IMG/VR virus record: IMGVR_UViG_3300021959_000076
Location: 1-47,095 of that record
Source: a virus
DNA length: 47,095 bases
Strand: one strand, 5' to 3'
How positions within the stretch are numbered: the stretch's first letter is position 1; the number at the start of each line of letters is the position of its first letter. Shown piece after piece: positions 25,703 to 34,903 of this stretch. The position numbers and the translations under genes are program-made. The notes below the pieces were generated by a model. It was not told the DNA's origin. It saw only the letters and a program-made list of their open reading frames with translations, and searched no databases.

Positions 25703-26515
25703 TTATACTAATGATAATTCTTTTAGTTTAGCTCTTAATAATGTTAGTTTACCAGAATTCTTTTTATCTTTTAAGTATATAACTGTATCTTCTGTTGTAT
25801 CTCCTAATGTTTCATCAATAAAAATAATCTGATTACCTATTTTTCTTAAAACTCCAGCTGAAACCATTTCTTCAATTTCAGATTTTAGTTCTAAATTTTT
25901 ATCTGTAGCAATTCTAACAAACTTTTTTGGATTAGAATTTTTAAGTTCGTACAAAGCATTTTCAATTTGTTCTAGTGTCATTCTATCAGGATTAGTACTA
26001 GACATTAGTCTTAATACTCTCTTCATAGATTTTTCATTAGAAGAAATTTTAATAAATTCTTTGTCTGCATCTTTTTTTACTTGGATCTCATTGTTCTTAA
26101 CTTTATCATCTCGTGTAAGGTCTTGAATATAAAATCTTTTATTAAAATCAGAATCCATTTCTTCTTTAGTCATAGCTACATGCGGATGTTTTAATGCAAA
26201 CCTATATTTAATATAATCCATTATACTAAGAGGATAGTCATTCTCATCCATACCTATTTCTAGCTCTACTCCTGTAAATCCTACAGGTATTGTCATTTCT
26301 GCCCAATATTGTTTAGAATGTTTTGGCCAATCATTGTGTTCTGGATTAACATCTAATATTCCTAACATATATTTTTTTTCTTCCGCAGGAGTAAATCCTT
26401 TTAAGGGCTGTCTATTTACATAGACACTACTGAGTTTATATACAGCCTCAGCTCTTACTGCTTTAGGCAAATGGTTTAATAGTTCCTTTTGTCTAAGTGT
26501 TACTTTTTTACTCAT
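25703..26515 (-). CDS. Conserved helical protein downstream of the major capsid
   Basis: 270 residues, charged and mainly helical, no export signal. Notable stretches: 'LNHLPKAVRAEAVYKL' near the N-terminus, 'MDYIKYRFALKHPHVAMTKEEMD' (about residues 98-120), and a two-helix region with a winged-helix flavour near 165-235 (DRMTLEQIENALYELK... ELKSEIEEMVSAGVLRKIGNQIIFIDE). It is two bases from the ring/adaptor gene. It may be a head-completion protein or an assembly factor; function unknown. Confidence 0.55.
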   Translation of the reverse strand: MSKKVTLRQKELLNHLPKAVRAEAVYKLSSVYVNRQPLKGFTPAEEKKYMLGILDVNPEHNDWPKHSKQYWAEMTIPVGFTGVELEIGMDENDYPLSIMDYIKYRFALKHPHVAMTKEEMDSDFNKRFYIQDLTRDDKVKNNEIQVKKDADKEFIKISSNEKSMKRVLRLMSSTNPDRMTLEQIENALYELKNSNPKKFVRIATDKNLELKSEIEEMVSAGVLRKIGNQIIFIDETLGDTTEDTVIYLKDKKNSGKLTLLRAKLKELSLV

Positions 26516-26590
26516 AATAATAGTTCTTTTAAAGTTTTAATTAAGTGGATGTAAAGAATAACTCTCCGTATAATAATTTAATTAAAGCTA

Positions 26591-26608
26591 TGGGGGATTG
26601 CTCCCCCA
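26591..26608 (-). terminator. 7-bp GC hairpin with GCAA tetraloop after the capsid gene
   Basis: The minus strand reads TGGGGGA-GCAA-TCCCCCA, a perfect 7-bp stem with a GNRA tetraloop, in the 142-base gap after the major capsid gene. No strong T run follows, so it may be a partial terminator or a 3' stabiliser that raises capsid mRNA relative to downstream genes. Confidence 0.5.
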
Positions 26609-26657
26609 CAACCTTAATCAAAAACCAATATATAGACGCAAATTAATGCCTATAAAA

Positions 26658-28112
26658 TTATGACGCTACACACGTAATATCAAGCGAAGTATCAAATCTC
26701 TTAAGAGCAATACCAGCTGTTTTTAACATATGTACCGAAGCACCGTCTACATCAGAAGCTCTAGCGGAAGTTGAATCAAATCCTCTAGGGACTACAGATC
26801 CAGCTACACACCATCTCATTGCTTCACGACCTTTCTTAGAAATCATTTGAAGGTTATTTTGACCATCATAATTTGATTGATCAACAAATACCATTCTGTA
26901 AGACTCTAAAGAGTATCCTGTTGTAGGGTGTTTTGCACGAGCTTGCGCCACGGCACCATGATCAAATAATGGTAATTTTACCACATTGATCGTGTGTCCA
27001 TCTACATGCTCATAGGAAGTGAAGTATCCAGTTAATCCTAGGCTACGTCCTGATCCTGTGATAAATCTGTTTTCTCCACCTACTTTCCAAGAACCAGCTG
27101 CTCCCGAAAAGTGATTTTTAAGAGCCTCATCGAATTCTCTTGCACCACCAGTACCAGTATATAAAGTTACTTGTTTAGTTGCTGCATCAGTCATTCCGTA
27201 GAATAAATCTCCGATAATGTTCTTAAGTTTAGTTTCAGTCATTGTAGAGTAAGTGTCAGTATTAACAATTTGCTCTAAAAGACCAGGACCTACGATTACA
27301 GGCTGACCATTTTCATCTTTCATGTAAGTCTGTCCGTTTGAATCATAAGTTTTTTGACCATACCAGTAGTACATTTCACACTCTTCTTTAAAGTCAAGCA
27401 TGTGTAAGTACTCTTCATAGTCCATCCAAAGTTTAGTAGTAGATCCTCCTTTAGTTGGTAAAGAAAATTCTGCTACAAAATCTTTAGCGTTTCCAGACAT
27501 GTGGTAAGATTTTCTAACTGTAGTTAGTTTGTTTCTTACTTTTCCTGGAGTTTCCCAGTTTGAAGCATTACCTCTAGAGAAATCAACTCCTACAGGTGCG
27601 TACATTTGAGCAAAAAGTGCTCCTTGTGTAACATCTGCTGCTGACATTGTTGCTGTAGCTGAAGGGTTAACTAATTGTAGAGTGTAAGTCCAAGCTGTAC
27701 CACCAGATGCCTGTACAGGCTCTTTCATAATACGTGCTTGAGTACCTGATTGAGATACTAATACGTATGGAAATACAAAATGCTTGTCTGGGAAAGTAAG
27801 CTCGAAGCTTGCTCCACCTAAACCAACATTTGCTGTGCTAGTCATTGTTACTGCTACTGGTCTCGTTCTCAATCTATGTGTTGCCACACGATATTCATAC
27901 TCCAAGCGATCAATAGACTTTGTGTTTCCAACACCTTCTGTTAAGAAAGATAGAGGGAATCTTTTGTCATCTTTACCTGCTAAATGAGTAATAATTGGAG
28001 ACAGTTCAGTAGGTTTAGATAACAATGCGTTTGATAGACTGTTCATATCAGTCATCTGCGAATCATTGTAAAACGTTTTTTGAACGCTTATGTTTGTTCC
28101 ATTTACTGCCAT
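26658..28112 (-). CDS. Major capsid protein
   Basis: 484 residues, no signal peptide. The identification rests on place (directly after a Glu-rich scaffold-like protein in the terminase-portal-scaffold order), on size, and on its composition: a balanced alpha/beta protein with less biased codon use and higher GC than neighbours, as expected of a highly expressed coat protein. N-terminal helical arm (residues 15-45), then a compact region with RLEYEYRVATHRLRTRPVAV, and a C-terminal 'SLESYRMVFVDQSNYDGQNNLQMISKKGREAMRWCVAGSV' segment. An HK97 fold is expected but cannot be seen directly. The leader is A/T-rich with a short hairpin (TACCTA...TAGGTA, about 28,133-28,155). Confidence 0.8.
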   Translation of the reverse strand: MAVNGTNISVQKTFYNDSQMTDMNSLSNALLSKPTELSPIITHLAGKDDKRFPLSFLTEGVGNTKSIDRLEYEYRVATHRLRTRPVAVTMTSTANVGLGGASFELTFPDKHFVFPYVLVSQSGTQARIMKEPVQASGGTAWTYTLQLVNPSATATMSAADVTQGALFAQMYAPVGVDFSRGNASNWETPGKVRNKLTTVRKSYHMSGNAKDFVAEFSLPTKGGSTTKLWMDYEEYLHMLDFKEECEMYYWYGQKTYDSNGQTYMKDENGQPVIVGPGLLEQIVNTDTYSTMTETKLKNIIGDLFYGMTDAATKQVTLYTGTGGAREFDEALKNHFSGAAGSWKVGGENRFITGSGRSLGLTGYFTSYEHVDGHTINVVKLPLFDHGAVAQARAKHPTTGYSLESYRMVFVDQSNYDGQNNLQMISKKGREAMRWCVAGSVVPRGFDSTSARASDVDGASVHMLKTAGIALKRFDTSLDITCVAS

Positions 28113-28158
28113 TTTTATAAAATTTTATAGGGTACCTATTTCCCTGTTTAGGTATTTC

Positions 28159-29235
28159 TTATATATTAAGATCTAAATTATCTAAATCAAAACTTTTAGT
28201 TCTCCTTGATTGTTTACGAGCACTTTTTACAGTTTCTTCGTTTTTAGATATTTTTTCTCTCAATGTCTTCGTAGCCTTTGTTTTAGCTTTCTTGTTAATT
28301 ATTTGCTCTAAATTAAATCCTTTGTACATTAAATAATCTATAGCTAACTTTTTTTCCATTTCAGCTTGCGAGTGATCTATATCACGTTGCGTGTAACCAT
28401 CTTTAGTTACTGGCTTCGAGAGATAATTAAAAAACTTTGCTTTTTCTCTTTCTGGAACTTGCAATCCTGCAAACTCTTTTGATTCTTTAATTGTCTCTTG
28501 CACTCCATTCCAAAACTCTACTTGTTGTTCTTGTTGTTCTTGTAGACTTTTTTGTTGATTTGCTACCAACTGTTCTTTTTCTTTTGCCTGTACTTTACCT
28601 AAAGCTTGTCTTGCTGCTTCAGCTTTATTATGTAATTTTCCAGAATCTTCATAATCTTCAAGCATTTCTTTAATAAAATTTTGATCATGTCCTTTTTGAT
28701 GGAAGTAATCAGCTAAAATTGCTTTTTGACTTCTAGAGTCATCTTCACTAATCTCCATAGTATTATAATCTAAACTTGGATCATAAGCTGTCATAAATTT
28801 TTGAGATTCACCTCCAGCTAACACATAATTTAAATGCTCTTTAACTAGTGGGAACTTTTCAAGAACTTCATCAATTCTATCATCTGCCATCTGAGAAGCT
28901 ACATCTTTAGTCATTTCTGTTAATCCTTCAGCTGTATCTGCATATTCACCTTCATAGCCTAAACTACTTAGTATTTCTTGCACAACTGTAGTTTCAGAAA
29001 CTTCTTCTTCTGTTTCTTCTTTTTCTTCTACTTCTTCTTTTTCTTCAGTTTCTTCTTCAGCCTCTTCTTCGTCATTGTCTTCAATGTCTTCAAGTTCAGC
29101 TTCAGGTTTTTCTACTTCTTCTTTTACTTCTTCAATAGGCTCTATTTCATCGATAGAATCCATTGCAACTCCATCACCTGCAATGACTTCGTCAAAGGTA
29201 ATATCGTCTAGTTGTATTTTTTCATTTGGGTCCAT
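28159..29235 (-). CDS. Scaffolding-like acidic protein
   Basis: 358 residues. Residues 1-85 are extremely acidic (runs of Glu with some Lys and Asp), followed by helical segments: 'VVQEILSSLGYEGEYADTAEGLTEM', 'DRIDEVLEKFPLVKEHLNYVLAGG' and a Gln/Lys/Glu coiled coil at about 215-250. The C-terminal 40 residues are strongly basic (KKAKTKATKTLREK, SARKQSRRTKS), as in scaffolds whose basic tail contacts the capsid protein. Its location directly upstream of the major capsid gene supports the role. Scaffold is not found in the finished particle in most phages. Confidence 0.75.
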   Translation of the reverse strand: MDPNEKIQLDDITFDEVIAGDGVAMDSIDEIEPIEEVKEEVEKPEAELEDIEDNDEEEAEEETEEKEEVEEKEETEEEVSETTVVQEILSSLGYEGEYADTAEGLTEMTKDVASQMADDRIDEVLEKFPLVKEHLNYVLAGGESQKFMTAYDPSLDYNTMEISEDDSRSQKAILADYFHQKGHDQNFIKEMLEDYEDSGKLHNKAEAARQALGKVQAKEKEQLVANQQKSLQEQQEQQVEFWNGVQETIKESKEFAGLQVPEREKAKFFNYLSKPVTKDGYTQRDIDHSQAEMEKKLAIDYLMYKGFNLEQIINKKAKTKATKTLREKISKNEETVKSARKQSRRTKSFDLDNLDLNI

Positions 29236-29248
29236 ATATATATTGTTT

Positions 29249-29263
29249 TAATTTACAAATTTA
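29249..29263 (-). promoter_or_regulatory. Promoter-like TAAATTTG element upstream of scaffold/capsid
   Basis: The minus strand carries TAAATTTGTAAATTA (29263-29249), whose first eight bases match the Bacteroidetes -7 box TAnnTTTG. The same 15 bases occur before the portal gene. No TTG is found at the expected -33 distance, so it may be a weak promoter or a phage-specific one. It sits in one of the few gaps (90 bases) of the late operon. Confidence 0.4.
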
Positions 29264-29325
29264 ATATTTAATTTACTTGGTTTTTAATTGTCTATAGTTT
29301 TACTTTTTCTTTTATTGTATAACAC

Positions 29326-32226
29326 TTACCAGCATCCATACTTACATTTTTTCTTATATCCTCCTGATTTAAAATTATATTTTATTCCTGCTTTGTATGT
29401 AGGTTTGTTTCCTGTTTGAAAATTTACCCCTGCATTAGCACTAAAATTATTTTTCACATATTGTCCTGATAGCCCAAAAGATCCTTCTAAATTTAAATTA
29501 GGAGTTCCATATTTAGAAAAACTTTTATTATTAGGATTCCATCCAATATTAGGATTTATTCCCATAGCAGCTTGTAGATTTAAATTTTTAGTATTTATAA
29601 GTGTAGGATTTGTATAATTATTAAATGCAGTTGAAATAGTATCTGCTTTTAATTCAAGTTCTGTTTTACGGCTTGGTTTTTTAGTCTTTTTTAATATTAA
29701 CTTACTAACTTTAAGATTTGGATCATTTTCTTCTGTAAAAATACCTCCTGTTTTAAATTTATTTTTAGTTCTAGCTTTCCATTTTTTTAATTCTAACGCT
29801 TTCTTATCAGCAGGTAATTTGTCATAAGTATATTTTACAGTTTGTTCACCTCCTCTTGTTTGAATTTTATAAACAAAAAGTCTTTTATGATTTTTTCCCC
29901 AAAATTCAAATATTTCATCTGAAGTTGGGGGAGTGCCATCATTTTTAACTAAATTATAAAATTCTTTAGACTCAGTTTTATTTTTATTCATTTTATCTCC
30001 TAAAAATAATCCATCTTGATCTTCTCTAGATAAAATTGAAAAATCTGGACTTTCTTTTTTAGCTTCAGGATATATAGTTGGGAATTCATTAAAAGTTCTA
30101 GCTATAGAATCTCTAGTAAAGTTAGCGCTTCTATTCATAGCACTACTAGCTGCTCGTTTTTTCCCCATTTCATATTGATAAGCCCCTCTTGCAGGACCAT
30201 CATAAAATCCAGTTTCTTTATCTCCTGAAACTTGTATTGCATCATCTACATTTTTAGATTCATGTTCTCCAATAACCTGCATTACATTATTTACATAATT
30301 AGTATCTACTTTATTTGTATTGTGTAGAAAATTCATCATGCTTTGTCTGAAGCTTGTTTCTTTTTTAGTAGTTGCTAATTTTTTCTTTTTTACTGGTGGG
30401 TTGCTATAATCAATTTCTAATTTTTCTTGCGGACCTTCAAATCCTCCTAATTTTTTTTCTGATACTGCTGCTGCTCCTCCAACTACAGGAATTATAGCAG
30501 GAAGTTTATTTAATTCGTTTGATAATAAATTAAAATTCTTTTTTGTACCTGACATAAAATCAAGAATACGCGTATTACTTGAAAAACTTTCTTCCATAGG
30601 ATTTAATACTCCAGAAGGTCTTATTTTATATATTGTTTTTGCACGTTCTAATAACTCTGGACTTATGTTTTGATAATACTTTTTAATTAATCCATCATCT
30701 AACAATTGTTGTCTTAATCCATGTATATATGCAGATGGTTCATGACCTGACTTTAAAAAATAATCGTATGACTCCTGATTTAATTTACTTAAATTAGATT
30801 CTGGGGTAATACCTTTAATAAGACGCTTGTCAACAGGTAATTGTCTACCGCTTTGTAGTCCATGCCCACCTATTTCATGCGCAGCAACTCTATTACCGCT
30901 TGTACCAGTAAATTTATTTCCTAGTGTTACTGATCCTGGATTTACTTTTCCTCCTTTTGTAATTGGTCTGGCAAAATAAGCTGGATTTGACGTATCTAAC
31001 ACAAGTTCTCCATTTTTTAAAAACACATCATCTGGATTTCTTTGTGCTTGCCTATAAACTGCATTATTAAAATGATAAGAATCTGATGCAACAGTTTTTA
31101 CAGTTTCACCTTTTGGAAAAACACCACCAGCAAACTCTGCATTTCTGTTTTCAGTAAGTAATATTTCTAATTCTCTAGATTCTGCATTTATTTTAGCTTG
31201 ACTTTTAATTATAGCTTCATCTCCGTTTCCAAAACCTATACTCCTTAAATAATCAGTTTCTTGGGCTAGTAATCTTTTTTTACCTTCTGCACTAGATAGA
31301 TTCTTTATGTACCTATCTTTAATTTTATCTATAGTTACAGCACCGTCTTCAAATTCTTTTAAAAATGCTTTTTGTCCTTCTTTTGTTTTAAGTAAGTTTT
31401 CTGCTGCTTGTTTAGATGTTGGATTTACTACTTTTACTTTACTAAAGTTTTTTGCACCAGGCATAAAATCTTGTAACGACTCTTTAACAAAGGTTGATAT
31501 ATCAGATGCCTTCTTTGTAACGTTTTTAACAGGAGCAGTTTTTGAAGCATTAGCAATAACCTTTGCCGCAGGACCTAAAATAACATCATCTATAAGTCCT
31601 GGTATTTTTGCACCTGATGATGATACTTTCATACTATTTAAGAAAGGAATAGGTGCAGCAAAACCTAAAATAGCTTCACCATAATCTTGAGAACTTTGTT
31701 TAGCCTTATTAGTAGCATACATTTGATTAGATGCTCCTGAAATCCATTGTTTATTAGGATTATTACCCATTGAAGGGTCGTAAATAGTACCAGTATTTTT
31801 TTGAGATGCTAATCTTATCATTCTTTCTTGATCAGTCTCAGCTTCTATTATTGTTGGGATATTTACAGGAGCAACAGCTGTAGAAGAAGCTTCTGCTGTG
31901 TGTAATCCTCCATGAGATTTTACTCCACCTGTTTTTAATAACTGTGGCTCTGCTGATCCTGTTGGTAAATCTTGTATTTGTGGGGATGTATTACTAAAGC
32001 TATTTACTAAAGAGTCTTGCCCTACCGGAGGAGTCTCCATACTTACATTATTAACTGGGGAAGGACTAGATGGCGGTATAGACGCAGGTTCTTGTTGAAC
32101 TTGCTGCTCTTGCATCTGTTCTTGTTGAGGTAAAACCGGTTGACCTTGAAGAGCTGCCATTATATCTCCAGATCCAGATGATTTTACCTGCTCTAGTATA
32201 GCTCTTCTATCTTGGTTTGTTAGCAT
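29326..32226 (-). CDS. Multidomain virion-associated protein with lysozyme-like domain
   Basis: 966 residues. N-terminal 130: Gln/Pro-rich and disordered, with LLKTGGVKSHGGLHTAE. Residues 150-450: helical region. Near residue 450 is 'AAHEIGGHGLQS', matching the HEXXGH zinc-peptidase motif of family M49 (not the HExxH of most metalloproteases). Around 640-800 is a transglycosylase/lysozyme-like region: 'VMQVIGEHESKN', 'GPARGAYQYE', 'RTFNEFP', 'IFEFWGKNHKRLF'. The C-terminal 110 residues are beta-strand repeats (ANAGVNFQTG, YKAGIKYNFKSGG) ending CKYGCW. Sitting between portal and scaffold, it is likely an internal protein ejected to open the envelope. Start overlaps the portal gene by 20 bases. 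Confidence 0.7.
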   Translation of the reverse strand: MLTNQDRRAILEQVKSSGSGDIMAALQGQPVLPQQEQMQEQQVQQEPASIPPSSPSPVNNVSMETPPVGQDSLVNSFSNTSPQIQDLPTGSAEPQLLKTGGVKSHGGLHTAEASSTAVAPVNIPTIIEAETDQERMIRLASQKNTGTIYDPSMGNNPNKQWISGASNQMYATNKAKQSSQDYGEAILGFAAPIPFLNSMKVSSSGAKIPGLIDDVILGPAAKVIANASKTAPVKNVTKKASDISTFVKESLQDFMPGAKNFSKVKVVNPTSKQAAENLLKTKEGQKAFLKEFEDGAVTIDKIKDRYIKNLSSAEGKKRLLAQETDYLRSIGFGNGDEAIIKSQAKINAESRELEILLTENRNAEFAGGVFPKGETVKTVASDSYHFNNAVYRQAQRNPDDVFLKNGELVLDTSNPAYFARPITKGGKVNPGSVTLGNKFTGTSGNRVAAHEIGGHGLQSGRQLPVDKRLIKGITPESNLSKLNQESYDYFLKSGHEPSAYIHGLRQQLLDDGLIKKYYQNISPELLERAKTIYKIRPSGVLNPMEESFSSNTRILDFMSGTKKNFNLLSNELNKLPAIIPVVGGAAAVSEKKLGGFEGPQEKLEIDYSNPPVKKKKLATTKKETSFRQSMMNFLHNTNKVDTNYVNNVMQVIGEHESKNVDDAIQVSGDKETGFYDGPARGAYQYEMGKKRAASSAMNRSANFTRDSIARTFNEFPTIYPEAKKESPDFSILSREDQDGLFLGDKMNKNKTESKEFYNLVKNDGTPPTSDEIFEFWGKNHKRLFVYKIQTRGGEQTVKYTYDKLPADKKALELKKWKARTKNKFKTGGIFTEENDPNLKVSKLILKKTKKPSRKTELELKADTISTAFNNYTNPTLINTKNLNLQAAMGINPNIGWNPNNKSFSKYGTPNLNLEGSFGLSGQYVKNNFSANAGVNFQTGNKPTYKAGIKYNFKSGGYKKKCKYGCW

Positions 32227-34489
32227 TCTGTTTTGCTATTTCTTTTTTACTTTCTATGTCTTCTCTTTTAAGTTGATTAGAATCCATGTCCCCTCTCATT
32301 TTTAATTCTAACTCTTGCTCTTTTAATTCTAATTCTCGTTTTTTAAGTTCAAAATCTTGAATCATTTTTTCTAAATTAAGAGAATTAGCATCTGTTTGAT
32401 CTTTAGACTCTGCACCTATTAAAGCAATTTCAATATCTTTTTGTCTATCTTTTTCATTTTCAATTTTATCAGCTTCTAATTGTTGTTGTTGTGCTTGTAA
32501 TTGTGCTTGCTGTTGTTCTTGCTGAGCTTGTTGTTGAGCTTGTTCTAATTCTGCATTTGCTTTGTCTGCAAGTTTAAGATTTCTTTTAATTTCAGTAAAA
32601 CTATCTGAATCTAACATTTCAGCTATGTCTCCTGGCTTAGCACCATTTTGCATCATAGCTTGTGTTAACCCTTTAATGTTTTGTAGTTTTTCTTGATCTT
32701 TACCTGCATCAGAAACAAATATACCGTAATTAGTTTCCATATGCTGCATGCTATTTACATCTAAAAAGTCTGTAGTACCATCAGGCATTACAAACATTCC
32801 TTTTTTACCAGTTAACCATGCTTCTTTAGAGTAGTCTAGTAAAGCTTGGAAATCTCTTTGCTCCATTCTTTCAAACTTTCTAAATAAATCTTCTGTAATG
32901 TGTGACGATTGTAATATAGCTTGTTGTGAAGATGCTTTACCTTCATATGCTCCAATTTCACCTTGTCTTTGTCTACTTACACCAGATATTTTTTCCCACT
33001 CCATTAATATAGAGTCTAGTAAAGTAATATATTGACTAATAGTTTTTATAGACATGTCCATAACAGATTGATGCTGTGGATTTAATTGTATACCCTCTTT
33101 ATTATAGTCTACCCAAGCAATACCTGTACCTTCTACATAGTACATAAATTTATCCATGTCCCATTTTTTAGGAATCATGTTAATATCAAATTGTGCAATT
33201 ATATCTTTACTTCTTGCAATAGCAAGCTCTAATCTGTATTTATATATGTTGTAATTTAACTGATAAGGTATCCCAAGCTTAACTAACGATATATTTTTAG
33301 AGTTTGTGTCAGAGTATCTTCTCCCATTAATAGGTAGTTTACATTTAGATGGGTTGTCTATAGATAATCTTTGGTTCAAAATAGGATTAATGTTTATATA
33401 AATTCTACCATCTATTCTTGTACCTTCCCATACTTCATTTACCCATTTCCATTCTAATTCTGCTCCTTGTTCTTTTAATTCTTTAGGCATTCTAAATCCA
33501 TCATCAACTTCTACTTCTTCAATGCTCCCAGTTTCTTGATCTAAGTAAGTTAAAAATCCTATTCTTTTTCTAGATTTCCAATATACATTTACAACTTCAA
33601 TTAATCTGTTTCTAAATGAGTTTGCATCTTTATTTGATGAGTTAGCGTATAAAAAAGAAATATCACCTTCAGAATGTTTTGGTTCTTCAAGTTCTAGTAT
33701 TTGTTGTTCTGATAAACTATCATAATATGCATCAATAACTGTAGATGCATGTACATACTTTCTAACTAGTGCCCAATCACCATCTTCTACAAATTCTAAA
33801 TCTGGATCAAGATCGTAATCTACATCTAAAGGATTTAGTACTGAATAATATGGCTCTCCATTTCTTACACCTCTTTGTGTATATGCTTCACCAGTTACTA
33901 AATAGTGAAACCAAGCTTTTTGTATTTTATCATAAACTTCTTGCTCTTGCATAACATAGTTTAAAGTTTTTTGCCCTAATATAGCTCTATTGTCTACATA
34001 AGAACTTTCAAACATGTCTGCAATATGTTTAGGAGTTGGTATTTCTTCCATATTAGCACCTACATCTACTCCTTGTGCTTGTACTTGCTGTAAAAAGCTT
34101 TGTCTTAAATTTTGTGCTATTGTTTCAGACTTTTCCATTTCTTTTAAAGTAAGGGCGTCTGAGTTTTGTACTGTAACAGTATAATTGAGAGGTCGTTTTG
34201 ATTTTTCCCCTAGAAGAAGGTCAATTATGGGTTTAATAATGGGGTAGTTACGCATTTCAGAAGGGAAATTCTTACGAGCTTTGCCGTAAGGTTTTAATAC
34301 GTAATTATAATCTGCCTCATCAATTACACCGTTATAGTAATCATATAATATTTTAAGGTCATTCTTTTGTTTAGAATGTGTTTGACCTGAATTAGAAAGA
34401 TCTATAAATGCCTCCACACATTCTTCTCCCCACTTCTTATTTTTCTTATTAATCGAGAGCTTTTGTCTCGGTATTTTATCGTATCCCAT
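32207..34489 (-). CDS. Portal protein
   Basis: 760 residues. The N-terminal 600 residues have the portal layout: helical start, 'RNYPIIKPIIDLLLGEKSKRPLNYTV' (about 98-125), 'KAWFHYLVTGEAYTQRG' (188-204), 'NPLDVDYDLDP', and a later 'ISGVSRQRQGEIGAYEGKASSQQAILQSSHITEDLF' segment around 500-535 that is characteristic of Bacteroidetes phage portals. The C-terminal 130 residues are a long Gln-rich coiled coil (AQQQAQQEQQQAQLQAQ...). It forms the dodecameric DNA gate at the capsid vertex and follows the terminase and SET gene in transcription order. Confidence 0.9.
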   Translation of the reverse strand: MGYDKIPRQKLSINKKNKKWGEECVEAFIDLSNSGQTHSKQKNDLKILYDYYNGVIDEADYNYVLKPYGKARKNFPSEMRNYPIIKPIIDLLLGEKSKRPLNYTVTVQNSDALTLKEMEKSETIAQNLRQSFLQQVQAQGVDVGANMEEIPTPKHIADMFESSYVDNRAILGQKTLNYVMQEQEVYDKIQKAWFHYLVTGEAYTQRGVRNGEPYYSVLNPLDVDYDLDPDLEFVEDGDWALVRKYVHASTVIDAYYDSLSEQQILELEEPKHSEGDISFLYANSSNKDANSFRNRLIEVVNVYWKSRKRIGFLTYLDQETGSIEEVEVDDGFRMPKELKEQGAELEWKWVNEVWEGTRIDGRIYININPILNQRLSIDNPSKCKLPINGRRYSDTNSKNISLVKLGIPYQLNYNIYKYRLELAIARSKDIIAQFDINMIPKKWDMDKFMYYVEGTGIAWVDYNKEGIQLNPQHQSVMDMSIKTISQYITLLDSILMEWEKISGVSRQRQGEIGAYEGKASSQQAILQSSHITEDLFRKFERMEQRDFQALLDYSKEAWLTGKKGMFVMPDGTTDFLDVNSMQHMETNYGIFVSDAGKDQEKLQNIKGLTQAMMQNGAKPGDIAEMLDSDSFTEIKRNLKLADKANAELEQAQQQAQQEQQQAQLQAQQQQLEADKIENEKDRQKDIEIALIGAESKDQTDANSLNLEKMIQDFELKKRELELKEQELELKMRGDMDSNQLKREDIESKKEIAKQNANKPR

Positions 34490-34503
34490 AATTTACAAAT
34501 TTA
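34489..34503 (-). promoter_or_regulatory. Promoter-like TAAATTTG element upstream of portal
   Basis: TAAATTTGTAAATTA lies directly before the portal ATG on the minus strand (its last base is the A of ATG), identical over 15 bases to the element before the scaffold gene. If TAAATTTG works as a -7 box, the transcript would be nearly leaderless. No -33 TTG is seen. Confidence 0.4.
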
Positions 34504-34566
34504 CCTATTTTTTTCTTCTGTTTTAGCCCTAATATTAATTACTACCCTAGTATTATAAATATACCA

Positions 34567-34902
34567 CTATAAGTAATTACAAATATCATAAAGACTATAC
34601 TTTAAAGTTAGTTCTTCCCCTGCTTCTATCTTACGTAATGTTTTTATTACTTTATAATGATAATCTTCATCTTTATCTAGTAATTCACAGTTAGCATTTT
34701 CGTTATGATTAATAAATCCTCCTAATGGAGTTCTAATATAATTGTGTTGAAAGCTTGGATCGTAAATATGTGTAACACCTATAACTACCTCTCCCGGAAT
34801 ATCTTCTTTTGCTAGGATCCCTGCTCCATGTATGTCTGATGGTCCAATCGCCAAGTATTCTGGTAGAGGGTTATAAGGTTCACAATCTTTTTTTCTATTC
34901 AT
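34567..34902 (-). CDS. SET-domain protein, putative protein lysine methyltransferase
   Basis: 111 residues forming a minimal SET domain: 'YLAIGPSDIHGAGILAKEDIPGEVV' (the opening SxIxGxGxFA-type strand), 'GGFINHNENANCEL' (residues 61-74, the NHxxxxNC cofactor/pseudoknot motif), and 'KTLRKIEAGEELTLKYSLYD' (87-106, the GEELTxxY motif with catalytic Tyr). It lacks pre- and post-SET domains. SET enzymes methylate lysine side chains using S-adenosylmethionine. Encoded one base from the large terminase and upstream of portal, it may modify a virion protein or a host DNA-binding protein. The substrate is unknown. Confidence 0.85.
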   Translation of the reverse strand: MNRKKDCEPYNPLPEYLAIGPSDIHGAGILAKEDIPGEVVIGVTHIYDPSFQHNYIRTPLGGFINHNENANCELLDKDEDYHYKVIKTLRKIEAGEELTLKYSLYDICNYL

Positions 34903-34903
34903 A

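Noticed and set aside
30870-30900. Classical HExxH metalloprotease motif in the 966-residue protein
   Set aside because: The sequence is HEIGGH, one residue too long for HExxH; it fits only the HEXXGH form.
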